From Conchocele bisecta (Eukaryota > Mollusca > Bivalvia > Lucinida > Thyasiridae): a stretch of 64,000 nucleotides of DNA. The translations under genes and the position numbers were made by a program. The DNA lies in contig CM055265.1 of the NCBI GenBank assembly GCA_029237695.1, positions 72,331,912 through 72,395,911 on the forward strand, in the 5' to 3' direction. Position 1 is the first letter of the stretch, and each line of letters starts with the position of its first letter. Below are positions 34,942 through 46,900 of the stretch, one piece after another. The notes beneath the pieces were generated by a model. The model was not told the DNA's origin, ran no database searches, and saw nothing but the letters and a program-made list of their open reading frames with translations.

Positions 34942-37900
34942 GTACGTACTATATTTCGTATACATGTTCACATTTCATACAAGCAATGTGCGTCCGTACC
35001 AATTATAGAATAGATGTTCACGTTTCATACAAGCAATGTGCGTCCGTACCGATTATACAATAGATGTTCACGTTTCATACAAACAATGTGCGTAGGTACC
35101 GATTATAGAAGAGATGTTCACATTGCATACAAGCAATGTGCGTCCGTACCAATTATAAAATAGATGTTCACGTTTCATACAAGCAATATGCGTAGGTACC
35201 GATTATAGAACAGATGTTCACATTGCATACAAGCAATGTGCGTCCGCACCAATTATAAAATAGATGTTCACGTTTCATACAAGCAATGTGCGTCCGTACC
35301 GATTATAGAACAGATGTTCACATTGCATACAAGCAATGTGCGTCCGTACCAATTATAGAATACATGTTCACATTTCATACATGTAATGAGCGTCGTACCA
35401 ATTATAGTCTGAGTATAGATGTTCACATTGCATACAAGCCATGTGCGTCCATAACAATTACATACGTTATGTTCACAGTTCATACAAGTCACGTGCGTCC
35501 GTACCAATTATAGAATATATGTTCACATGTCATACAAGCAATGTACGTCATACCAATTATAGAATAGACGTACACTGAAACATGAACCGTTCTTCAAGAA
35601 CCGTTCTTCAATAGCATGCCGTTAATGAAAACGCCGTAGGAAACTTTAACGAATCAACAACGTCGCGCGACGTCACGTGGTAATGTATGGGATTATAGAA
35701 TTCATAACATAAAATAAATTAGAAATTTTTGAAATCAGAAATGTTCACCCAACTGGCCCTTTTTCCATTGGCTGGTCACAAATGTAAATATTTCTTAGAC
35801 ATAGTGCGTTTGTAATTTCGATTAGATGCGAAACTTCAGCTGTTCTGCAGCCTATTTCACCAAAATTGCCAAGTACACTTTGAAGGAGAAATTTTCAATT
35901 TAAGGATAAATTTAATAATTTGTATTATACTGAATTTATTACATTATCACAGTCATCTTGGCTGTGATAATATAATCAATTCTGTATACTAATTCTGCAT
36001 AATTTTAATTATCAAATATATATATGCAGTTGTTAGTTCTATATGAAATAATCCATTTCGGTAAAGATAAATGATTACTCCCTCAAAGTATACTTAGCTA
36101 GATAAGTATGCTTTGGTATTTTTGTGAAATAGGCTACTGGAGATTCTCAATGCATGCATATCGCCATATACCGGATGTGGCCACTCGTAGCCAATGAAAA
36201 TGCTCATAATCGTGTATTTTATTTTGAATTGGGATTATATCGTCATATTAAATAATGTAGCATGTGTATTGTCAATAAGAGGCATATAGAGGATCTTTCA
36301 TGAGTGATGTTTATTAAATTCGTTTACTTATTTCATAAGAAACGAGGCTATGCCGAGTTTCTTATGAAATCAGTCAACGAGTTTAATAAATACTATATTA
36401 AATCAAAACAAATTTTAGATTATATGTATTGTATAATCATAACTCGAAGCTGTATGGATTACCTAACATGTTTTCTGTCGCGGGCTCATGTGCATATTTA
36501 TTACATATTGGATATTCATATTTTTGCAACGAATATGACATATATCATGTTCATCGAGTGGTGTGAAATGTCCATATTTCACGAGTGCCGTTAGGCACTC
36601 GTGAAATATGGACATTTCACACCCCGAGATGATTATTATTATATTATACTGTGTTATTATTATTATATTATATAATTATTATTATACTGTGTTATTAAAC
36701 TGTGAAAGCCCATTTTATGCAATAAAAGGGTATACATATGGCATCAGATGGCAGATACGTAGTTGCATTGCTTGTTTCCGACGTTCTGCTATAGATACGA
36801 ATTAAGTCACTGCTTATTTCTATAACAAAATCTGACGAGGAACCAACTTGACATTGCGAGATCTACATTCACATCACTATGCCGACTCAATCCATTGATA
36901 CAAATCCATAATAATCACTGAAAATGACTTTCAGAAAAAAACAATAAATTCTATTTTATTTCTATCATCTGGGTTTTGCGATCAGTGTAGATCAGGATAT
37001 GTCCTGTACGCCATTTCAGCAATGAAACGCCCGTCATTACCATGGACGGTGTCAATAGTGTCATTACCCACGACATTAACCGGCATATTGAAACTCACTT
37101 GGAATAAGACGCGCTTTTATCATTACTTGCGGAATACACCTTTACGGGTATAAATTTGTTTAAATATTTTATTTTTATTTTTCAGGAAAGTATATGTTGC
37201 AACCACTCATTTGAACCGTCTCGGTGAGCGGTTCAAATGGTGGTCGCGGCATATACTTCTAAGCACATGTAATGAGAATATGTATGATTTCCCCCCCCCC
37301 CCCCCCAAGCAAAATGGCATATCATCAGCATGAACTAGGTTAGTACCGCATAAGACACATTGTGTACAACTGTCGAAATGATGGTGGAGAACGTTGATTG
37401 TTTAACCCTACCTACGCTGTTAACGGAAATTGCCGTCTGCTGTTTTTCATTGTTGCTTTAATTTTTACCAAAAAAAATGGTTTTGACAGCACATGAGAAT
37501 GGTCTCCACTGGAGACGATTCTCATGTGCTGTCAAAACAAGGTTTTTTTCGAGAAATATTGAACATAAAAGATTTCCAACAATATTGGGAGATATGACGA
37601 GGTTGGATTTTTCTTTCTTAGGAGTAAGTGAACCTATTGTTTAATTCATGCAGAACCAGTACAGACCGGCTGCAGGTCATGTACAAGTAGGTCCCACAGC
37701 ATCCATACGAATAGTGAAAATAGGAGATACTGGCCTTATTGGATGGCATTCGGTTAAATTATATAGTAAAAGTATTTGGTGTGGTCTAACCTAAATAACA
37801 ATATGTCTCCATTTGGTTCATAGTTTTCTAATCACTGACGAATATTGGCAAGATTTGGTATTCTCGAAAATCTCCATGTACCAATATGTTTCCCACTGGG

Positions 37901-40900
37901 TATGTTGCATTCAATGCGTGGGATTATGAAACATTCTGAACTACGTTCTTGAAAAGGATAGGGTCAAATTACACGAAACCGGACATGTGTCAGAATTGGT
38001 TACACCTATGCGAACATCTTCAATAGTGGCTGTGCTTGGAGAAACAGGGTTATGGGATTTGTGACCAGTGTCGCTCCTGATCAAATAGCACATTCCCGTA
38101 GCCTGGTAACGATCAATGTTGCTTGTTAGAATCATGCGGGGTGTTTCACTGTTGGAATGGCGAACCGTGTAGATCCTGATCAGACTGTGCGGATGCACAG
38201 GCTGATCTGGATCTACATTTGTCGTAAAACCCATAAATCCTATTTTCCCGAAACAGACACAATATATCTCGACTTCAAAACAGCAATGATTTTGATTCTA
38301 TTATATTTTGCTTCTATTTTGTGATGTTGTGAAGCACACAGACATGTTCAATTTTGACGTCACTAATGTTTAGGCAAATCTTTACCGAATTCGAACTTAA
38401 CCCTTTACCGTCGAACTGATATGCAGCTCGATTGTCCGTGACAGGGCTTAGCCAATCAAATGTCATAATATGTGCATGTACATTTTATTTTTTTTATTTC
38501 GTATACGACATTTTAATTACTTAGAGCGCCTATTGTTTTGTTAACGTTTATTGATCACACTAATGTCTTTGTTCATTAATTTCGGGCGTTTCACCAATGA
38601 TTGCAATCTAGGCAAGTAGCGAAACGAACATTAATGTAAGTTAAGCCCGCAGACAGATGCTGACGTCACGGAGGGTGGCTTCAAAAACCACAGGGTGTGT
38701 CACATCGGGAATATCGACCGCTTGTTGTTTCTCGAATTCAAAACTGCTTATAGTAACCCTTTCACCATACCGACCATACAGTAATTATTTGCAAACACTG
38801 TAGACCCAGATGAGCCGGCTTGTAACAAGCCGTCTCATCAGGATCTGCAGTGTTTGTCGGTCTTTTTCAGATACGTTAAAACACCCATTATCTGGGGGAG
38901 GTTTCACTAAACTTCGTACGACTAAAATGTTCGTAAGAGCAAACTTAGGATAGTCTGGAAATTTCAAATTCATGGATTTACATTTATTGAACATAAGCTG
39001 CATAATCATGCTCAATAAATGTAAATCCAATAATTATTTACAAGAAAACTTTGTTAATGTTAAATTTACAGACTATCATAACGTTGCACTTATCAACATT
39101 TTTGTAGTACGAAGTTTAGTGAAACGGCCCCCAGATTACTGGAATAGTACATGACTGAGCATGAAACTTAATGATATCAGACAGTTAGGGGTTAAAGAGT
39201 TATGTTTCCATTCCGGTGGGGTTCTCCACTAGAAGTTCCTGTGCGATCCTGCTGCAGTATTCACGGTAGTTAGGTAACACCGGAGTAGTTGCGGGGAAGT
39301 AACTCTGCATAATAATATATAATAGTTAAATAACACAGTTCAATATATCACGTTCGTCCGCATGTACGATCGACAATCCACTCGCTAAACGCCACAGATT
39401 GTATCCTCATACATGTGGACGAATCGGGATCTAACTGTCGCTTTGCGATGGTGAAATCCGCTACGGGGGATGTAGTTAGCTATTGCACATTTTGTACTGA
39501 AATATAAAAACAAATATGATCATCATTATGTCCTGGAGCTAGGCAATTGGTTTATCAAAATAAACAGTCAGAAAGTGTTACACCCTATACTGGCCGCTGG
39601 TAATTCCAATCTAAGATAACGAATTGCTTTGTTAAATACATGATGCATGACAGTTTATGAATTATATATCTCACAATTGTATTGTGAATATTGTACTGGC
39701 CACCATAACATACATAGAAGCAATGGTAATATATGAGGCACGCCATGTGATTTTGTACCTCCGGACAACTGCGTAATTTCATGAAATACGTTTACAAAAT
39801 TTACAATATTTTTCATAAATACAGTCAAAAATGCAGAATGTGTACTCTGAATTTTTTTTCAACTTTTGACGTCATTTACGGAAAAAGTTGTAAATTTTGT
39901 AAATGTATTTCATGAAATTACGTAGATGCCAGAAGGTACAAAATTACATGGCGTGCCTCGTATTTTGCTCAGTTGTCTCGATCGTGGCCTACTGTACTGT
40001 CTGTTTAGTGTAAACTTACACACTTTTTACGAATGCATAAATAAACTTTGAAAAAACATGAGAATGAGCCTGTTTTTATTTCGTACAATACAAACTAATA
40101 CCCTTTCATGATTCATTAAATCCATAACTGTGGCGACAAAGCTCATGTACACTGCATTCGTATAATTTGGTCAAATACCAATTTTAATACGAAAACAAAA
40201 GCAATTTCCATAACGAATTTAATCTGGGTGAACATGTTTAAATGGATTGTATGTATACATGCAATTGGGAAATGGCTGCAGTGGAAAAGTAGGTAAGATT
40301 CTTAAAAACCCTTCTTCTCACGAACCGCCGGGCCAATTTCAACGTAACTTGGCAGGAATTATCAATATAGTCAATGCTGTTTCAGGCGCGGATACAGGGG
40401 GAGGGTCCAGGGGGTCCGGACCACACCCCCCCCCCCAGTTACGCTAAATTACCACATTCTTATCGTCATACAACAACAACAGGAACAGCAGCCGATGGAA
40501 CAATGCTTTCGCAGTCTTTGTGGCTGTGTAGAGATTGAGGCAAAAAATAAGCGCCTGAAATACAGACATACAACAACAACAGCAGCGGGAAATTTTGGTT
40601 TGTCTGCTAAAATGAAGTTTTCGTTAGTAAATGCTGAAATAAACGATATATAGTAACATTGTTTTGCTCAAAGAAACTAGGTATGCCCCTCTGCTTTGAT
40701 ATTGATACGAATGGTGCGCTTAGCTCTACGAACGTTCGTAATTTCGAATACATCCGAGTTTTCTTGAGTGTTTTAAGGTGTACATAAAAAGCCAGGATGT
40801 ACACATTGAATTTTGGTGTTGAATTATTTCTAAGGCCAAAAAAAATAATTGTTGTGTTTCCGGTAACGCCTCCAAAAATAAGTAGGGTCGGTAGGTAGGG

Positions 40901-43900
40901 ATTTTTTTTTTTTTTTTTTTTTATTATTCGATACAATATGTTCCTCTGACTTCTTGATTGATTATTAATGTTTTACGGCCTATCAACAGCCAGGGTCATG
41001 TAAGAGCCGATCTTTTGGGATCGCAGAGGTCCCTCAAATGACATCATCATCACCCCTTTGTCCTGGGGGTGGGGGGGGGGGGGGTTGCCAGAATCTGTGT
41101 TATATTCACACACAACAGCCGTTTGGCCGCCTTTATGTGTCGGCAATCACCGTATTTCACGGCGATTATCCGTTTGTCGGCCATCTTCTGTTCCGTACAA
41201 CGATAAAAGCCGAGTGGCGAGTAATCCGAAAATCGTTAAAAGGAACGAAACACGGACAACTTAAATGGGACCTCAGAATCGTGACTAAAAAGAAACACGG
41301 ACAATTTAAATGGGACCTCGGAATCGGCGAATTTTCGTAAAAAAAAATGTGGGTTGGCGGTAATTCAGCAGGGTCGGTCGGGTTACCGGAAACACAACAT
41401 TTTTTTGTTTTGGCCTAAGGGGAAAAAGTGTCGCCCGATGTGGGGTTTGAACCCACGACCCCCATAACACTAGCACAGCGCTCTTACCAACTGAGCTAAC
41501 CGGGCGATCATGTCTCAACACCACACCGAACACTACACTCCTCCCATTCTTATATTTGGGAGCCAGGCATCAACCTCACAGCTTCATGAGGAGTATAGCC
41601 TGCAACCCAAAGTACACCTAGGCACAATCCTGTTTACTTCTGACACCATTGAAGTATTTCTAAGGGGAAAAAGTGTCGCCTGATGTGCGGTTTGAACCCA
41701 CGACCCCCGTAACACTAGCACGGCACTCTTACCAACTGAGCTAACTGGGCGATCATGTCTCGACACCACACCGAACACTACAGTGTCAACACTTTCTTTT
41801 ACCAACATAACTGCGATTGAAACCACAGGTTGAAGTAACGGACCAAGGTCTATACTGTCATTTCGGCTAATTCTGCGCATCGGCTAATGTGCAATTCACG
41901 TCAAATTTAGCTATGCATATGTCACGGTACAGATTTATTAACTCTGGAGAGAAGATATGTGTCTGTGCCCGGTTAGCTCAGTCGGTAGAGCGACCGCCTT
42001 GTAAGCAGGAGGTGCCGGGTTCGAGTCCTGGTTCAGGTGCATATTTTTTGGAATAAACAAGCTGATTAATTGCTACACTGTGGCACAATTTTATCACATT
42101 CCAATAGTTTGGTAAAAAGTTATTCCGAATATAGTCAATATGTGTGAAATCCTCAGAACCTTCTGATGGAATAGCTGTCTTATTTAATACCAATTTTGCA
42201 ATGCTGATCCAGTATGCTGCTCGCCATTTTGTTTACACTACCAGATGCGCAGCATTAGCCGAAACGAATGTGACGTTGCAAACACGCATATGATGTCATC
42301 CATCACACAATTTACGTCACTTACTGATGTCAGAACGTGATGACATTTTACCTGCACAGACGTTTTTGAACTGCGTTGAATATTCAGGAAAGTTTGACCG
42401 AATATGGAGATGGTAATGCCATATAAATGTGTTTGGAAAGCCTTAGGTGCGCAGAATTAGCCGACACCATTAAATATACATACAACCACTAATACATGAG
42501 AGAAAAAATAAGCTAATATTTTTTTACTCCATCTTACAACACATTACCAAGGTCCCTATGTTTATAATGGGCCGTACTAGGACGGCCTCAAGACAACGGA
42601 CTCTCACGAAACAGATTTATAGCATTGTAGCCTATTGCAAAAGTTAGGCAAATGTTAGTCCTCCGCAATGATATATTCCCTGATGCGCTATGTCAACGCG
42701 TTTTCAAGCTATGCTTTATTTTGTTCAACACAATTCTGATTTTTTCTCTTGGTCGTAAGTAGTTGCAGCCTGTAACTCTAGTGCTCCAGATAAGTAATTA
42801 GTACGGTAATTGAGTCACTCCATCATTTCTGAAATTTTAATTGGGTAAAATAAGAATAACACTACTGTTTACACATCAACAGACAGCAATTATTGAATAA
42901 TTTGCTTCAAAATGAAAACGTGTCTTGGCATGAAATACCAAGATATGTTTTCATGGAAAATAAGAAAAATATGCTATATTTGTGGTCTGTTTATTGTTTT
43001 CTGCAGCATGATAAAGGTACATGTAGCACAAAATTTGTATTGCTTTTTGATACTCGCTACTTCGGATTTCAATTGGGTTTTTGGCAATTTTAAATGGGTA
43101 TTTCAGCAAATACGCAGCTTATCTGGAGCTCTGATATGAAGTATCTCCTTTACAGGTGATTACCTTCGGGGGTGGGGGGGGTGGTATGGGGGTCACAGGG
43201 CCCGGGAATGTACTGCGGATGTCCACGATGAAGTCCTTTACCGTGCGCACTTCGTAGGTACCACATAATTTTTATTGCTTTTTAGCTCGACTATTCGAAG
43301 AATAAGTAGAGCTTATGTTGTCACCCCGGCGTCGGCATCACCGTCACGCCTTGCTTAAGGTATTTAGTCAACCTTGTATATGGAATACTACTGGCCCTAC
43401 ACCCACCATACTTGGACAACATCATATCCTAGTGATGTACATCAATAACCCCTGATCTATATTTGACCTTCACCTACATTTCCTCTTGAATTACTTAGTT
43501 AATTCCCCTTGGTTAAAGTTTTTAGTCAACCTTGGTTAAGGTTTTTAGTCAAGCTTAAACATGGAATACTATTGTGCATACAGACACCATACTTGGACAA
43601 CCTTTTCTCATAGGGATGTACATTAATAACACCTGAACTATATTTGACCTTGACCTACATTTCCTCTTGAATTACTTAGTTAATTCCCCTTGGTTAAGGT
43701 TTTTAGTCAAGCTTGTATATGGAATACTACTGGCCCTACACCCACTATACTTGGACAACTTCATCTCCTAATGATGTACATCAACAACCCCTGATCTATA
43801 TTTGACCTTGACCTACATTTCCTCTTCACTTACTTAGTTAATTCCCATTGGTTAAGGTTTTTAGTCAACCTTGGTTAAGGTTTTTAGTCAAGCTTGTACA

Positions 43901-46900
43901 TGGAATACTAGTGTGCATACAGACACCATACTTGGACAACCTTTTCTCATAGGGATCTACATCAATAACCCCTGATCTATGTTTGACCTTGACCTACATT
44001 TCCTCTTGAATTACTTACTTAATTCCCCTTGGTTAAGGTTTTTAGTCAAGCTTGTAGATGGAATACTCCTTGCCCTACACCAACTATACTTGGACAACTT
44101 CATCTCCTAATGATGTACATCAACAACCCCTGACCTATATTTGACCTTGACCTACATTTAACCTTTAATTACTTAGTTAATTCCCCTTGGTTAAGGTTTT
44201 TACTCACCCTTGGTTAAGGTTTTTACTCAAGCTTGTAGATGGAATACTATTGTGCATACATACACCATACTTGGATAACTTATTATCATAGGGATGTACA
44301 TCAATAACCCTGACCTATATTTTACCTTCACCTACATGTAACCTTGAATTACTTACTTATTTCCCCTTGGTTAAGGTTTGTACTCAAACTTGGTTAATGT
44401 TTATAGTCAAGCTTGTATATGGAATACTCCTGGGCCTACAGCAACCATACTTGGACAACTTCATCTCCTAGTGATGTACATCAATAATCCCTGACTTATA
44501 TTTGACCTTGACCTACTTTTATCCTTGGATTACTTAGTTATTTCCCATTGGTTAAGGTTTTTAGTCAAGCTTGTATATGGAATACTCCTGGGCCTACAGC
44601 AACCATACTTGGAAAACTTCATCTCCTAGTGATGTACATCAATAACCCCTGACCTATATCTGACATTGACCTACATTTAACCTTGAATTACTTACTTAAT
44701 TTCCCTTGGTTAAGGTTTTTAGTCAACCTTGGTTAAGGTTTTTATGCAGGCCACGGCCAACTTGTTTGTCAACCTATGTGTACATCGACAACCCTCTTAG
44801 TCGAGCTATGCTGTTCTCCTACAGCTCTTGTTGATATTCGCTACTTCTGATTTCAATTGGGTTTTTGGCAATTTTAATTGGGTATTTAAGAAAATACACA
44901 GCTTATCTGGAACTCTGTTTTACAACCCTGGTCAGACCACAGGTGGAATATGCATCTGTGTGGTCACCACATTCTCAAAATAATATTATTAAAATTGCAA
45001 TGGTTCAGAGGGGGGTAGTTAGATGGGTTAAAAATAACTATTCCACATACGACGGCATAACCATTATGCAAACCAGTCTTGGGCGGCATACTAGTTAACC
45101 AGACAGGTGTACAGACTCGAGGCTCAGACCAGGTTATGTTTCATAAAATCTATCACCAGCTAGTGGCTACTGGCAGCTGTCTTACAGCTGATTTTCAAAT
45201 AATATAAGTGTTAATATTCTAACATTGTATGCAGCATTGAACCATAAAGTTTTAGTCATGGATTATACATTTTCTAACTTTGCTTGTTTTCTCTTCAGCA
45301 ACCAGTTCGCTATCATGGAGGCTCGGCACATAACACGTCGTCCTTCCATAAAAGTGGATTTGAGCAGTACCCACCTCACTATGACTCCAAGGACGAGCAC
45401 TCGCTGTCGTACAGGTCAAGGTCAGGTTGGAGGTCAAGGATTCCGTGCTGCCTGCTGCTGCTGCTACTGTTGGGTGCCTTGATCATCTCAGTCGGGGTGG
45501 GAATAATGGTGTACTATCTCATCAGTAATTCAGGTAAACAGGCCAATCTTATAAATGAGACCAGCAATGTGATTTTGTACCTAAAAATATTTTTCTTGCA
45601 AATCTTTGTAAAATTTATGATATTTTCGTAATGACGCCGAATATTGACAAAAGTTTCGAGCAAATGCGGAATTGTATTCCGCGTTTGCTCTGAAAATTTT
45701 GTCAACTTTTGAAGTCATTTACGGAAAATATTACAGTCTTTGTAGATTTTTTTTATGAATGATCACACCTCTCATGAGGTACAAAATCACATGGCTTGTC
45801 TTAAATATGTTACAGAACTTGGAAACTCACAAGTGACCTCCCTTAGAACAACGTCTGTGGCATTCTTTATGTTAGAATTGGCAGAGTTTGTTGTTTCACA
45901 TCATGTCGCTTTGTTTAGCATAAGCAACAAACACCCTGTAAATCAAGTGGAATATATATGACTCTTATACATTACTAAGGTCATACAAAAAGTACTTTGG
46001 TTCTCTGATATCGCAGGGTCAGAAACGTGCCTGCGAGCAAATTCCCTTGTAAGGCATAACTCTTAAAAGGCGGGAACCGAAAATGTCATCTGCTGTTGTT
46101 TCATATTATTTCTCAGTAAAAACATGGTTTGTCAGAACTTTAGAATCATTTCCATTGGAAATGATTCTAAAGTACTGCCAAAGCATTTTTTTATCAGTAC
46201 ATGTATAATGGCAAATAAAAGATAAACAGCAGATGACAGAATCTAATTAGCAGTGTTTGTAAGTGTTAAACGTACATGTACATGCCCACTCAGTAAGCAC
46301 ATAATGTTTGTTATATCAGAGACATCATCTGAGACATTTTCTGGCAAAATAAACATTCATTCTGACTTACCATTACCCCATGTATTGATTGGTATTATTA
46401 TATAGTTTATATCGGACGTAAATTTCCACACTGATATCAGGGGCGATAACCGTGTTTCCTTAAAATGTGAACGGAAATTACTATTTATTCTCTGTATTTA
46501 CTTTTTGCTGTGCACTTATCATACTTTATAATCTGTCGAAAATACTATTTTTTTCAGGTGACACATTTACTTAGTATAAATAATTAAAAAAAATAGCATG
46601 CCTCGTTTGCATGTGAAAATAGCCTGATACCACCGCGGGTCAATATCAGTACAATAAACATTACTCAATGATTATATCTGTATAGCGGGCACTCGTAATT
46701 TTTAGAACTGGTGGAATAGTGACACAATTATACACTTTGTTTAATTCCTATAAAGAACATTTTTTGCCTACTGAGTGGGTATGTACCTTTAATGGTGTAT
46801 AATTGTATACTGATCATGTTCTGATCTTCTGTTTCAGCTGACGGCCCAAATACTCACTGTAAGTGGACAGTTCCTATGAGTCAGTATGACTAATGTGCGC

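Larger units (their letters stand above)
41416..41788 (-). repeat. Tandem pair of SINE units (245-bp period)
   Basis: The unit consists of the tRNA-like head, a CCCCTTAG tail and about 130 bp of body. The left end directly abuts the terminal repeat of the transposon at 40829-41416. Confidence 0.55.

Noticed and set aside
33001..35570. CRISPR-like look of regularly spaced repeats
   Set aside because: Repeats are contiguous without unique spacers and the DNA is eukaryotic; they are minisatellites.
43284..44834. Possible centromeric satellite
   Set aside because: The array is short, has defined head and tail and splits a MITE, so an inserted element explains it better.
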